In this document: positions 16,521 to 26,368 of the stretch, piece by piece
Position numbering within the stretch: the stretch's first letter is position 1
Layout of the letters: each line of letters starts with the position of its first letter
NCBI RefSeq assembly: GCF_002443295.1
Contig: NZ_BAOS01000001.1
Span: 248,001 to 312,000 of the forward strand
Length of the DNA: 64,000 bases
Reading direction: 5' to 3'
Source: Candidatus Scalindua japonica
GTDB taxonomy: Bacteria > Planctomycetota > Brocadiia > Brocadiales > Scalinduaceae
The notes under the pieces: generated by a model
Told to the model about the DNA's origin: nothing
Seen by the model: only the letters and a program-made list of their open reading frames with translations
Databases searched by the model: none
Position numbers and translations under genes: made by a program

Positions 16521-17470
16521 CGCAAAAATCACAGGCATTTATAACAATAGCTATAATTACGATAGTCGTTATTATTATCATAGTCAGTAGCTCTTTTTAT
16601 GTAGTTGATATTAAATCACAATGCGTAATCACCCAATTTGGAAGGCCTGTTAAGGTTGTACAAAAACCGGGGTTAAATGTAAAAACACCTTTTATTCAAA
16701 AAGCGAAATTTTTTGAAAAGCGCATTATAGAGTGGGATGGAGAGCCCAGTGATATCCTGACAAGAGATAAGGAAAATATCGGTATTAATACCTGGGCCCG
16801 TTGGAGAATTGTTGACCCTTTAAAATTCTATACCTCATTAGGGACGGAAAGCAGGGGGCAGGGTGTGTTGGATGAAGTTATAGAATCATCCGTTAAAAAT
16901 ATTGTAAGCTCGTATCCGTTAAATGAGATTCTCAGGAACACGAATCGGAAACTCGAATATACAACAGTAGAGTTGGAAAAGGCAGAAATGGACAAAAAAG
17001 TCCGAGTTTCTCATGGAAGATCCAGTTTGGTCGGTGAAATAAATAAAATGGCAAATGAAGGGTTGCGTGAAAGATATGGTATGGAACTGGTTGATGTCAG
17101 GATAAAGCATGTTAATTATGTTCCGGCGGTTATTCCTAAAATATTTGACAGGATGCGTTCAGAAAGAATAAGGATTGCAAGTAAATATGAATCTGAAGGC
17201 AGGAGAGAAGAGGCTGAGATTTTGGGGTATATGAAAAAGGAGTTGGAGAAGATAGAATCTGAAGGTTATAAAATAGCGGTTGAGACAAGAGGTGAAGCTG
17301 ATGCTGAGGCAATCAGAATATACGCGGACGCTTACAAAAAAGCCCCTGAATTTTATTCCTTTACAAAGACTCTCGAAACATATGAAAAGACAATTGACGA
17401 AAATACCCGTTTGTATTTGAGCACAGATAGTGAATATTATAAATATATTAATGATTTTATAGAAAAGTAG
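16517..17470 (+). CDS. hflC: SPFH membrane protein HflC-like
   Basis: This 317-residue partner of HflK begins with a membrane helix (residues 8-28) and the SPFH segment YVVDIKSQCVITQFGRPVK. The central part contains ILTRDKENIGINTWARWRI and the region ERYGMELVDVRIKHVNYVPA, both typical of HflC. The C-terminal coiled coil contains AEILGYMKKELEKIESEGYK and GEADAEAIRIYADAY, also as in HflC. It overlaps hflK by ATGA, so translation is coupled. It acts at the membrane with FtsH. A 258-bp stretch without genes follows, in which I see no clear signal. Confidence 0.88.
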   Translation: MTQKSQAFITIAIITIVVIIIIVSSSFYVVDIKSQCVITQFGRPVKVVQKPGLNVKTPFIQKAKFFEKRIIEWDGEPSDILTRDKENIGINTWARWRIVDPLKFYTSLGTESRGQGVLDEVIESSVKNIVSSYPLNEILRNTNRKLEYTTVELEKAEMDKKVRVSHGRSSLVGEINKMANEGLRERYGMELVDVRIKHVNYVPAVIPKIFDRMRSERIRIASKYESEGRREEAEILGYMKKELEKIESEGYKIAVETRGEADAEAIRIYADAYKKAPEFYSFTKTLETYEKTIDENTRLYLSTDSEYYKYINDFIEK

Positions 17471-17728
17471 GGCACTTCTGTAGGATTGCTATCGGGCATT
17501 ATGTGGGTGATTATATATCAGTTAATGAGCACTTCATGCTAGAGTAAAAAAGTATTGTTATAGATGCAGTTTGATTTAAAATTTGATATACACATGCCTG
17601 GTCGTATTTCACACTTACCACCATTATATTTAACCTGCTGCTGACTGATATTTTGTCTGCGAAGTCGCAAATATTACTTACCACCTCATTGATATAAACG
17701 TAAATTATCTTCCGTTAGATAAAAATTA

Positions 17729-19090
17729 ATGCGTCTAAAACCTCATTTTGTTTATGAAAATAAAACTATTTTTGTTTATTTTCTAACGATATCAGGAATA
17801 ATACACCTGATTCTCATCTTTTCAACTTCTAGTATAAGTCATTTACTGAGACCGGTTCTTGATATTAACGATTATGGAACGAAGGACAGTAACTATGTTG
17901 TAGAGATAGACCTTGGATCCGATGAACAGAAAGAAGAAAAAGAAGAGCCGGTAGAAGAAGAAGAAGAAGAGATGGTAGAATCCGATGTACGTGAAGAGAA
18001 GAGAGATCTCTTTGTTGATACATCTGGAGAAACCGTTGATGAAGAACCACGGGCTGAGACTAATAAAATAGGAGAAAAAGGGTCTGTCGCGAGAGACAAT
18101 TATACAGACGAAAATGATATAAACGATAAACCACGACTAGAGAGTGAAACTGTTTTTCCTGGAGAAGTTCCTGATGAGTTTGCGGCAACAGCGCCTCAAG
18201 TCTCAGGTTTGCCGGTTAATGTTGGTCTTGCTGAGCCGGTTACGGACGCGAATGAAGAGATTGCTGAGAAACAGGTTGAAGATGAAACCGTAGCCAGCAT
18301 GCCTGAAGTCGATCAGAGAGAAGATCAATCTGATACCGATGCAGTTGAGGGGAGGGATCAGGTAGAAGAAGTGTCTGTCGTCGAGGATGCAGAGGTTGTT
18401 GAGCATGAAGAGGTGAGCTCTCAACCTCTGAGTAGTCTAGATACAAAACCGGTAGAGAATATTGAAAAGGTATATTCTGACGTATTTGATTCTGACGTTG
18501 TTGTATTTGAACCGGAATCAATAAAAAGAGATGATACAGATGCTGATGTGGGAGATAAAGAGGTTGTTGATCCTGTTGAAGAATATACAAAAACAGCATC
18601 TATTCCAAAAACAGTTATGAAGGAGCTGGTTAGCGGTAAGACGGAGAGTGTCGCGAGTAAGCCGCGGAAGCAATCGAAACCTCCTGAACGCCAGATAGAA
18701 AATGTGCCGACGGGTGATGATGCTCCATTCTTTGAAGATAATATATCAAATGCGCCAATGACCGGAGCTCCTTCATTTAATGTAAAAAAACACGAATATG
18801 CTCAATATTACAAACATATAAAAGATAAAATAAGGTTGTACTGGTTATTGCAGTATGGTACAGATGCATCTATTAATCAGGTAACCAGCGGTTACAAACC
18901 TATAGTTGTTACTTTTAAGGTGCTTCCTTCCGGTAAAATAATGAATGTTGAAATTGTGGACTCTGCTGGCAACGAGCTATTAGCTTCTAAAATTAGAAAG
19001 TCAATTCAGAACACGGCTTTAAATACATTTCCGGATTATATTAACGAAAAGCAAATAGATGTTAAATTTAGTTACTTTTTTTTTGATTAG
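17729..19090 (+). CDS. tonB: TonB family energy transducer, acidic linker
   Basis: This 453-residue protein has an N-terminal membrane anchor (residues 13-32), a very long Glu/Asp-rich linker (about residues 60-330) and a C-terminal TonB-like domain (about residues 350-453) containing VVTFKVLPSGKIMNVEIV. TonB couples proton flow through ExbB-ExbD to outer membrane transport. Known linkers are usually Pro/Lys-rich; this one is strongly acidic, with EEEEEE runs near residue 75. The gene lies just before exbB and exbD, as expected. ATG 17729 is preceded by no strong ribosome site. TolA-like function is the main alternative. Confidence 0.8.
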   Translation: MRLKPHFVYENKTIFVYFLTISGIIHLILIFSTSSISHLLRPVLDINDYGTKDSNYVVEIDLGSDEQKEEKEEPVEEEEEEMVESDVREEKRDLFVDTSGETVDEEPRAETNKIGEKGSVARDNYTDENDINDKPRLESETVFPGEVPDEFAATAPQVSGLPVNVGLAEPVTDANEEIAEKQVEDETVASMPEVDQREDQSDTDAVEGRDQVEEVSVVEDAEVVEHEEVSSQPLSSLDTKPVENIEKVYSDVFDSDVVVFEPESIKRDDTDADVGDKEVVDPVEEYTKTASIPKTVMKELVSGKTESVASKPRKQSKPPERQIENVPTGDDAPFFEDNISNAPMTGAPSFNVKKHEYAQYYKHIKDKIRLYWLLQYGTDASINQVTSGYKPIVVTFKVLPSGKIMNVEIVDSAGNELLASKIRKSIQNTALNTFPDYINEKQIDVKFSYFFFD

Positions 19091-19102
19091 GGAGGCGATA
19101 TA

Positions 19103-19738
19103 TTGGAATGGTTAGCGGGTGGTGGCCCATTAATGATACCATTATTTATCTGTTCGATTGTGGCTCTTGCCGTTATCTTAGAGCGTATGGTCAGCCTTCG
19201 TAGAGGGCGTATTATGAGGCCGGAACTTATCGAAGTAATTAGCGCGATCAGGGGTCCGGAAGATATTCAGATAATTTATAACAGATGTAATGTAATAAAG
19301 GGGCCATTTTCAAATATAATTAAACGTGCAATTTCAAATACGCATCTGTCAAGGGAAGAGAAAGTACTGGATATTCAGGCAACCGGCAGGCAGGAAGCAC
19401 GTTCCCTGGAGAGAATGTTAGTAGTATTGGAAATTATTACTGCAATTACACCGCTTCTCGGGTTGCTCGGCACTGTGCTTGGTATGAGTCAGGTGTTTGA
19501 CGTGATCTCAGAAGTAGGGTTAGGGCAGACAAAGGCATTTTCCGGTGGTATAGCACAGGCATTAAGAACAACCATAATCGGGCTGGGAGTAGCGATTCCG
19601 TCTTTAATCGCATACAGCAGTTTTGACAGGAAAGTAGATAACCTGATACTGGAGATGGAAAAATACTCAATGTTGCTTTTGAATAAAATCTATTCTGTTG
19701 ATAAAGAGGGAAAAGCTATTGGTCCCGGCGCTAAGTAA
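19103..19738 (+). CDS. exbB: MotA/TolQ/ExbB proton channel
   Basis: This 211-residue protein has three membrane helices: residues 5-25, about 110-135 and 150-175. The motifs TPLLGLLGTVLGM and GIAQALRTTIIGLGVAIPSL are diagnostic of the ExbB/TolQ family, which forms the proton channel that powers TonB or TolA. TTG 19103 is the start, with GGGAGGCGATA immediately upstream. It is 12 bp after tonB and 2 bp before exbD, so all three are one operon. The length is near the usual size. Confidence 0.92.
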   Translation: MEWLAGGGPLMIPLFICSIVALAVILERMVSLRRGRIMRPELIEVISAIRGPEDIQIIYNRCNVIKGPFSNIIKRAISNTHLSREEKVLDIQATGRQEARSLERMLVVLEIITAITPLLGLLGTVLGMSQVFDVISEVGLGQTKAFSGGIAQALRTTIIGLGVAIPSLIAYSSFDRKVDNLILEMEKYSMLLLNKIYSVDKEGKAIGPGAK

Positions 19739-19740
19739 CC

Positions 19741-20142
19741 ATGCAATTTCGAATAAAACGATACATAAAACCGGTAATAAATATTGCTTCGTTAGTGGAC
19801 GTGCTTTTTCTGCTTTTAATATTCTTTATGGTAACTTCTGCATTTGTGGAACAGCCGAATATTAAATTAGAGCTGCCTGCTACAAGGCATTCTGAGGTTA
19901 GTAAGATTGACAGGGCAGTGTTAACTATAACTCGTGATGGGCAACTGTTTTTACATGATAAACCAATTGATAAGAATAGCCTTGAAAAAGAACTAAGAAG
20001 AATGATTTTGGACACGGGAGATGAAGTGTTGGTTTTAAAAGCCGATAAAATGGTGCTTTACGGAGATGTCGTTGACATCATGGATAGCGCTAAGGGGGCA
20101 GGTTTTAAGAAAGTAGTTGCTCCAACGATCATGCAGGAATAA
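19741..20142 (+). CDS. exbD: ExbD/TolR biopolymer transport protein
   Basis: This 133-residue protein has one membrane helix (about residues 15-35) with the conserved Asp in ASLVDVLFLLLIFFMV, the proton-binding residue of the family. A periplasmic domain with VLVLKADKMVLYGDVVDIMD follows. It partners ExbB and TonB. The start is ATG 19741, 2 bp after the stop codon of exbB, so translation is probably coupled. Length and motif order are normal. Confidence 0.93.
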   Translation: MQFRIKRYIKPVINIASLVDVLFLLLIFFMVTSAFVEQPNIKLELPATRHSEVSKIDRAVLTITRDGQLFLHDKPIDKNSLEKELRRMILDTGDEVLVLKADKMVLYGDVVDIMDSAKGAGFKKVVAPTIMQE

Positions 20143-20230
20143 GATTATTGATACAGAGGATTCTAAATTTGGCAGTGGCCAGCATTTGGTTTTTACCTAA
20201 GGCGTAATTGCACAGGAAGGAGTATAGGGT

Positions 20231-21019
20231 TTGTTGGGTAGTAATTTTAAGGATTTAGTAGAATTAATGGAAACACTCAGGGGTAAAGACGGATGTCCCT
20301 GGGATCAGGAGCAGACGCATGAATCTTTGAAATCGTGTTTGATCGAAGAGGTTTATGAGATTGTTGATGCGGTAGACTCAAAAGATTCTGATCAATTAAA
20401 AGAAGAACTCGCGGATCTGTTTTTTTTAATAATCTTTTATTGTAAAATTGCAGATGACAGTAATAATTTTGATATCAATAATATGTTAGAAGCCTGTTTA
20501 GAGAAAATGACAAGAAGGCATCCTCATGTTTTTGGTGATAAGACGGCGAGAAATGCAAGTGAGGCATTGGGCCAATGGAATGAAATAAAGAAAAAAGAAC
20601 GAGAGACAAAACAAAATGGTGGTAACGATAATAAATCAATAGTTGATAATGTGCCAAACCATATGCCCGCATTGCAAAAGGCACAGAAAATTCAAAAAAA
20701 AGTTGCGCGTGTAGGCTTCGATTGGGAAGTAATTGAGGACGTAATAGCAAAGGTCCATGAAGAGTTAGAGGAGGTCAAAGAAGCAATCAGTAGTGAGAAA
20801 AAAGAGTTGATTGCTGAAGAGATAGGTGATTTGTTGTTTGCGGTAGTAAATCTCTCGAGGTTTCTCAAATTAGATTCGGAAGATTTACTGCGAAAAAGTA
20901 TATCTAAATTTACAGGCAGGTTTAAAAAAGTAGAAATGCGGGTTGCTGCTTTAGGAAAAAATATAGAAGAGTGTTCATTGAAAGAGTTGGATGCCATTTG
21001 GAATGAAATAAAGAGTTGA
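20231..21019 (+). CDS. mazG: Nucleoside triphosphate pyrophosphohydrolase MazG
   Basis: This 262-residue protein is a two-module MazG that hydrolyses NTPs to NMP and pyrophosphate, limiting damaged nucleotides and (p)ppGpp toxicity. The N-terminal module has the metal-binding EEVYEIVDA and EELADLFFLIIF helices; the second module has EELEEVKEA and EEIGDLLFAVVN. The motif GCPWDQEQTHESL near the start is diagnostic. TTG 20231 is the start, supported by GGAAGGAG just upstream; it is followed by a second TTG. The gene stands alone between exbD and the long spacer before amt. Confidence 0.94.
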   Translation: MLGSNFKDLVELMETLRGKDGCPWDQEQTHESLKSCLIEEVYEIVDAVDSKDSDQLKEELADLFFLIIFYCKIADDSNNFDINNMLEACLEKMTRRHPHVFGDKTARNASEALGQWNEIKKKERETKQNGGNDNKSIVDNVPNHMPALQKAQKIQKKVARVGFDWEVIEDVIAKVHEELEEVKEAISSEKKELIAEEIGDLLFAVVNLSRFLKLDSEDLLRKSISKFTGRFKKVEMRVAALGKNIEECSLKELDAIWNEIKS

Positions 21020-21819
21020 TTTGTTCCAGGATTCTTAAGTGTGGGCTTGCGGCAATGGTTTCGAAACCACTGAATCAGATGATAGTGATTGTCATTGCTT
21101 TCTGATAAATTGAAACAGAGTCTGTCGATTTTATTCGCATAATTTTGTTGACTTTATAGGGGAAACTACAATATAATCCCCAAAAATACAGGTACTTACT
21201 AATTGTTTGACTGAATATGAAGTTACGCTGTGGTGGTCAATGATAGATGGTCATTTCATGGTGCAGCAAGTAATAATCCTGATGTGCTTTGAACGGCTTA
21301 TTTCTTCCTGAGAGGCTGTTTTGTGCCAGCAATAAGTGAGTGTTTGCTATCATAATAAACACGATAGTTATTAAGTAAGGTATTGTATAAAATGGTGTTA
21401 CAAGTGTTGTTTGTTCTGTCTTGAGTTTTGGTATATATGTTGCAATATATCACTAATTCGTTTCTTCATATAGTTTTATATTAGTAGTTTAGGGTTGTTA
21501 GATACTTTATTTCATACACGTTTGTAACCAGATATGCAAATTCTTAACCTAACTACATGCCAAGAGAAATATTCCTTCCACACAATGTTGTCATTAATTT
21601 TCGTTGTGCTGAAAAAAATATCTACTTTTAGTGAGCTTGGCAAATATTGTAACAGGGAAGGGCTTTAGCGTTTGTCACTGTTCGATGCCTCTCAGTGTGA
21701 TGTTGTAACATGTCCAACTGGCAGGCTGTAGAAGGGTACCGATGAATCAGAATTGTTTGTCTTTTACTTTATTTATATCTAGCAAAAAGTAATGGGAAAT
21801 AGAAAGGGGGAAAGTATAT
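21020..21819 (+). promoter_or_regulatory. Long spacer upstream of the first amt gene, with candidate promoter
   Basis: This 800-bp AT-rich stretch holds no convincing gene. TTGACT (21148-21153) and TATAAT (21172-21177), 18 bp apart, form a plausible promoter about 640 bp before amt. A GAAAGGGGG ribosome site lies at the 3' end, close to ATG 21820. I saw no sigma-54 site with both GG and GC elements. The length suggests regulation or an untranslated leader. Confidence 0.4.
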
Positions 21820-23208
21820 ATGCGTTTTAAGCAGAAAAATGTGATTTGGTTTCTGTTAATTTTGGTTGCTGCTGTTTTCCTGATGTGTGGCGTTTCGAAT
21901 GCTGCTGATCCAACAGGGGATAAAACTTTTGCATTGGACATCAGGGGCATAAGCATGTCCAATAACTTTACTTGGATTCTTATTTGTGGTTTTGTTATAT
22001 GGTTTATGCAGGTAGGTTTTGTCTTGTTAGGGGGCTTATTGCCTGCCAAGAATGCGCTGAACTACATGACTCACTGTTTTATCGCCACTACTCTTGGTGT
22101 TATCATTTACTGGTTCGTTGGTTTTGGAATCATGTTTGGTGGGTTTGAGTTTCTGGGGCATCATGTGGGAAAAGGTAATCAGTTCATTGGCTTGAGTGGT
22201 TTTATGTTGTTAGGTGATGCATACGACGTTAGAGTGATTCTGCTGTTTATATTCCAGGCTGTTGTGGCAACATTTATAGGCAGTATAATTGCAGGTGCAG
22301 TTGCTGAAAGAATGAAGCTCTGTTCTTATATTCTTATGTTTTTCTTCGTATATATATTCATATATCCGGTATATGGACATTGGGTATGGGGAGAAGGTTG
22401 GTTGTGGGAACTGCCTTACGGTGCTGGTTTGAGAGACTTTGCTGGGTCTGGAGTAGTGCATGCAATTGGTGGAACAATCGGGTTTGTCGGCGCTGCATTT
22501 CTGGGGCCTAGAGCCGGCAGGTATAATGAGGATGGTTCATCAAATACAATACCAGGCCATAATGTCGGTTATATGATTGTTGGAACAATACTCCTTGCAT
22601 TTGGTTGGCTGTTTTATGATGCGGGAAGTACGTTGGCTGCAGGTGATTTGAGAATGTCAGTTGTTGCTGCTAATACAGCTCTTTCCGGATCAATTGGTGC
22701 TGTTACCGTTCTTTTCCTCACTTATCTGTTATCAGGACATACTGATGTTGGTGAGGCGTGTAATGGTGCTTTGGCCGGGTTTGTTGCTATTTCTGCCGGA
22801 TGTGCTTATGTTGCGCCTTGGGCCGCAGTTGTAATCGGATTTCTTGGGGCTGTGCTCTACTTGATTTCATTCTGGGTTATCGGAAATAAATTTAAGGTTG
22901 ATGATCCGCTGGGCGCATGTTCTGTTCACGGTGCAAACGGTTTCTGGGGGTTGATTGCTCTGGGTATCTTTGCTGATGGTTCATATGGTGGAGTGTATGG
23001 GGTGATAACAGGACATTATGGGCAGTTAGTATCGCAGATCATTGGCGCAGCAGTTGCGTTTGCGTGGGCAGGTATAATGGCTTTCATATTGTTTAAATTG
23101 ATCGGTGGTAAAAACAGCAAATCAAAGATGAGAGTGTCTGAAGAGGTTGAAAAAGATGGACTGGACATTCATATTCATGGTACGGCGTGTTACCCTGAAC
23201 AGCAATAG
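21820..23208 (+). CDS. amt: Ammonium transporter, Amt family (SVHGANG type)
   Basis: This 462-residue protein has an N-terminal signal-like helix (residues 8-27) and eleven further membrane segments. The two pore histidines are in GSGVVHAIGG and CSVHGANG. The second motif differs from the classical VHGVGG. The ammonium-binding region GLRDFAGSG is present. It is expected to carry ammonium across the membrane for anammox metabolism or assimilation. The short cytosolic C-terminus has DIHIHGTACYPE. It is followed by a hairpin, so it may be transcribed apart from glnK downstream. Transport versus sensing cannot be decided from sequence. Confidence 0.92.
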   Translation: MRFKQKNVIWFLLILVAAVFLMCGVSNAADPTGDKTFALDIRGISMSNNFTWILICGFVIWFMQVGFVLLGGLLPAKNALNYMTHCFIATTLGVIIYWFVGFGIMFGGFEFLGHHVGKGNQFIGLSGFMLLGDAYDVRVILLFIFQAVVATFIGSIIAGAVAERMKLCSYILMFFFVYIFIYPVYGHWVWGEGWLWELPYGAGLRDFAGSGVVHAIGGTIGFVGAAFLGPRAGRYNEDGSSNTIPGHNVGYMIVGTILLAFGWLFYDAGSTLAAGDLRMSVVAANTALSGSIGAVTVLFLTYLLSGHTDVGEACNGALAGFVAISAGCAYVAPWAAVVIGFLGAVLYLISFWVIGNKFKVDDPLGACSVHGANGFWGLIALGIFADGSYGGVYGVITGHYGQLVSQIIGAAVAFAWAGIMAFILFKLIGGKNSKSKMRVSEEVEKDGLDIHIHGTACYPEQQ

Positions 23209-23229
23209 GATGTTATAAGTACTTAAAAA

Positions 23230-23269
23230 AATAATAGCCACCTGCTACACAAGGCGGGTGGCTATTATT
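23230..23269 (+). terminator. Hairpin terminator after amt
   Basis: AATAATAGCCACC (23230-23242) pairs with GGTGGCTATTATT (23257-23269) in a 13-bp stem. The T run is weak, so termination may be partial. Confidence 0.6.
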
Positions 23270-23883
23270 GTAGTTTCTGGTCAGCAGAAGTCGTGTTTTA
23301 ATGATAATTAAGATGTGAATCACTTTCAGTTTGACCAATGGTTGCACTGTCTACTCTTTGCTTAATAAGATTTTTTTTTCGACATACATACCCACTTACA
23401 TACCTTAGCGTTTTAGCCGTTTCATAATTATTGGTGTTGTGCTGCAGAAAAGAATACTGTTGCTTTTTTACATTAAATAATAATGCGGGAAACCGCATCG
23501 CTTCTTAATAGAATAATATTAATATATTGCATTTTTTTAACTATGACGTTAATTAATGTTGATATGGTAAATAATATTACTTTTGATTTAATTTTCACTG
23601 TCAGTTATAGGTGTAATTATCGCTTGAAATAAGGTGTGGCGGTTTTGCGAACGGCATATATAAGCCATAATTACAAGATGTTCATAACGGTGCATATGGA
23701 GCATTTATATTTGTAATGTATTGTTATGATGTGGCTTAGGGACTTTGTAGTTTGTGGTAATTATTGTTTGGTATATGTATTGCTATATGTTTTCTTAATA
23801 ATTTCTAGTTGTTGATCAGATGTTTATCATACATTTTATTTTTAAATCTTTTTGTGTAAGTAACTAATAGAATTGCTTTCATT
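23270..23883. other. Spacer without convincing genes
   Basis: This 614-bp AT-rich stretch shows no coding signal I trust on either strand and no clear RNA gene. A 66-codon minus-strand frame at 23298-23498 has low-complexity composition and no ribosome site. Confidence 0.4.
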
Positions 23884-24249
23884 ATGGAATCGTTATCTAA
23901 CTCAAAATCATTGACAAAAATTAACTCTTCAGAAAGTAGTAATGATCTGTTGATAGCAGGTTACAATAGTTTGTTGCTGAGTGCTAATAACAGGGTAGAA
24001 AGGGATTTCTCTCTATTATTGATAATTTATGTCGACTATTTTTGTATTTCTGTATTACATTTTTTTCTAAAAGGCTTGCGGGGTTTTGGAAATAGCGACT
24101 TTAGTAAAAGGTCGAATGTTGTTTATATGCCAGTTGTTTTTTTTGTGGAGGATAAAGAATATATTTCCAGTCTGTCTTTCTTGAAGAAAGAGCAGTTAGG
24201 ATTCAGTGGTTTATCAAGAAGCTCTTATCGTAAAACCGTGTTGCAATAG
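23884..24249 (+). CDS. Orphan open frame, 121 codons, possibly non-coding transcript
   Basis: I do not recognise the product. It is Ser/Leu-rich with one hydrophobic stretch (LLLIIYVDYFCISVLHFF). No ribosome site precedes ATG 23884. The frame ends exactly in the left arm of a good terminator (24232-24274), so a transcript probably ends here. Either a small unknown protein or a regulatory RNA would fit; the evidence for translation is weak. Confidence 0.3.
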   Translation: MESLSNSKSLTKINSSESSNDLLIAGYNSLLLSANNRVERDFSLLLIIYVDYFCISVLHFFLKGLRGFGNSDFSKRSNVVYMPVVFFVEDKEYISSLSFLKKEQLGFSGLSRSSYRKTVLQ

Positions 24250-24274
24250 CTCTGCTGTGGTAACGCGGTTTTTT
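24232..24274 (+). terminator. Rho-independent terminator between amt and glnK
   Basis: AAAACCGTGTT (24232-24242) pairs with AACGCGGTTTT (24262-24272) with one G-U pair, followed by T residues. It isolates the upstream transcript from glnK, whose own promoter must lie in 24275-24517, where I see no strong match. Confidence 0.7.
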
Positions 24275-24517
24275 ATTGTTTTTTTATAATGAGATCATGA
24301 TGTATAGATTGTACTTGCTCTGAAAAAGTATAAATTTAATAATTTGAATGCCTGACAGCGTCTCAGACTCTAGACGTGTTATCTGGACTGGTTTATCGTA
24401 TTGAGAGAAGAGGTGGGTCTTGTTTGTTGAAAGAAAGGGGGGAGCTTTAAATCGGTAGTTTGTTGTAATTAAAAATAAATATTTTATTATTTAGTGCTTT
24501 AATAGGAGGTAGCTGTA

Positions 24518-24856
24518 ATGAAAAGAGTTGAAGCAATTATCAGGGATGAAAAATTAAGCGGTGCCAAGGAAGCATTAAAAGCCCTGGGTGTGGCTGGTAT
24601 GACAGTTACGGAAGTAAAGGGACACGGTACTCAGAAAGGTGTTACTGAAGTGTATCGTGGCAGGCAGTATTCGGTAGATCTGCTGGCTAAAATTAAGATT
24701 GAAGCTGTTGTTGATGATAATGATGTAAAAAAGGTTACGGATGCTATTTGTGAAGTAGCAAGGACTGGTAGTATCGGAGACGGAAAAATATTTATTTCTA
24801 ATATAGAAGACTGTATTCGAATAAGGACTGGTGAGTCGGGAGCAAAGGCAATTTAA
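24518..24856 (+). CDS. glnK: P-II nitrogen regulator (GlnK/GlnB)
   Basis: This 112-residue P-II protein binds ATP/ADP and 2-oxoglutarate and typically plugs Amt channels through its T-loop. The T-loop contains VYRGRQYSVDLL with Tyr at the usual uridylylation position. The GTGSIGDGKIFIS region and the C-terminal CIRIRTGE match family signatures. ATG 24518 follows AGGAGG at good spacing. It lies 97 bp before an amt gene, the usual glnK-amt order. Modification state cannot be inferred. Confidence 0.95.
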   Translation: MKRVEAIIRDEKLSGAKEALKALGVAGMTVTEVKGHGTQKGVTEVYRGRQYSVDLLAKIKIEAVVDDNDVKKVTDAICEVARTGSIGDGKIFISNIEDCIRIRTGESGAKAI

Positions 24857-24953
24857 TAATTTTTATTTCACAAGTAATTTGCTGGTAATACGAATTATTT
24901 GTTAATGTAACTAATTAAACCAAAATATTTGATAGCAAAAGGAGGTTACGCGA

Positions 24954-26285
24954 ATGAGAAAGTTTAGTTATATTTCTATTTTGATGATGGTCTTTATGGT
25001 GGTGGCATCCCAGACGGGATGGGCAGATGAAGCCACTCTTGATACAGGTGACAATGCCTGGATACTTACCTCTTCCGCCCTGGTGCTTCTTATGACACCT
25101 GGTCTGGCATTCTTTTATGGTGGAATGTGTTCCGTAAAAAATATCAATAATATGATCATGATGGTCTTTTTATGTATGGCCATAATCAGTGTTCAGTGGG
25201 TGTTCTGGGGATATACGCTCTCTTTTGGAACAGATCATGGAAGTTTTATCGGCGGCCTAGGAATGGCAGGTTTGCGTGGTATTACTCCGGATTCACTCTC
25301 CGGTACATTATCTGAATATACGTTTGTTGCGTTCCAGGCAACGTTTGCCATTATTACATTAGGTCTTATATTAGGCGCTGTTGAAGGGCGTATGAGATTT
25401 AGTGCATGCATGTTGTTTATCCCACTTTGGGCGACGGCCTGTTATGATCCGGTTTGCCACTGGGTTTGGGGTGGTGGTTGGTGTGGAAATATGGGAATAC
25501 TTGATTTTGCCGGTGGTACAGTTGTTCATATAAATTCTGCTGCTGCAGCACTCGCACTATGTCTATTCCTTGGAAAACGTAAAAAATCAAACATAAGACC
25601 TCCCGCAAATGTTCCTATGATAGCGCTTGGCGCGGGACTTCTCTGGTTTGGTTGGTTTGGGTTTAATGCCGGTAGTGAGTTGGCTGCAGATGGCAGGGCG
25701 GCATTTGCCTGGGTTATTACTAATACTGCCGCTGCTACTGCCGCATTCACATGGATTGTATGCGAATGGATCCACCGCGGGAAACCAACACTACTTGGTA
25801 TGGCATCCGGTGCAGTTGCGGGTCTGGTTTGTATAACTCCGGCAGCTGGGTTTGTCGGACCTCTCGGCGCAGTTCAGATGGGAATTATGGCTGGAGTAGG
25901 TTGCTATTTTGCTTGTGTGAAAATGAAAGCAGCTATCGGTTATGATGACGCATTAGACGTTGTTGGTGTGCACGGAGTCGGTGGAACTATAGGAGCATTC
26001 GCCACCGGGCTTTATTGTACAAAATTTGTTACAGGTCCTGATGGTGTTGACGGTTTGTTTATTGGCTGGAGTGCTGAAGGTTTCAACCAGTTAGGCTTAC
26101 AGTGTGTAGGATTCCTGGCAACATGGGCCTACGCTTTTGCTGTTACTTGCATAATCTGCTTTATAGTTAAATATACAACAGGATTAAGGACAACTGAAGA
26201 AGCGGAGGATAAAGGCCTTGACCTGGCTCTTCATGCTGAAGCTGCTTACCACTTTGAAACGGAATCAACAGGTACATTGAAATAA
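24954..26285 (+). CDS. amt: Ammonium transporter, classical Amt type (VHGVGG)
   Basis: This 443-residue protein has a cleavable-looking N-terminal signal and eleven membrane helices. It is closest to canonical AmtB among the four copies: pore His in FAGGTVVHINS and VHGVGGTIGAF, and FQATFAIIT near the Phe gate. It starts at ATG 24954 after GGAGGT. It is downstream of glnK on the same strand, so the pair forms a standard unit in which GlnK controls the channel. The other three Amt proteins carry VHGANG. A strong terminator follows at 26369. Confidence 0.95.
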   Translation: MRKFSYISILMMVFMVVASQTGWADEATLDTGDNAWILTSSALVLLMTPGLAFFYGGMCSVKNINNMIMMVFLCMAIISVQWVFWGYTLSFGTDHGSFIGGLGMAGLRGITPDSLSGTLSEYTFVAFQATFAIITLGLILGAVEGRMRFSACMLFIPLWATACYDPVCHWVWGGGWCGNMGILDFAGGTVVHINSAAAALALCLFLGKRKKSNIRPPANVPMIALGAGLLWFGWFGFNAGSELAADGRAAFAWVITNTAAATAAFTWIVCEWIHRGKPTLLGMASGAVAGLVCITPAAGFVGPLGAVQMGIMAGVGCYFACVKMKAAIGYDDALDVVGVHGVGGTIGAFATGLYCTKFVTGPDGVDGLFIGWSAEGFNQLGLQCVGFLATWAYAFAVTCIICFIVKYTTGLRTTEEAEDKGLDLALHAEAAYHFETESTGTLK

Positions 26286-26368
26286 GCAGGCCTTTGATTG
26301 AGTTGTTGTCAGTTATTAACCGTTGATATTTACCTGTGTAATTAAACTTGGTGGAATTGATGGGATTT

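Noticed and set aside
21640-21660. TTGGCA..TTG resembling a sigma-54 promoter upstream of amt
   Set aside because: The GC pair at the -12 element is missing, so it fails the essential feature.
23298-23498. 66-codon minus-strand frame
   Set aside because: Low-complexity, no ribosome site, no family pattern.
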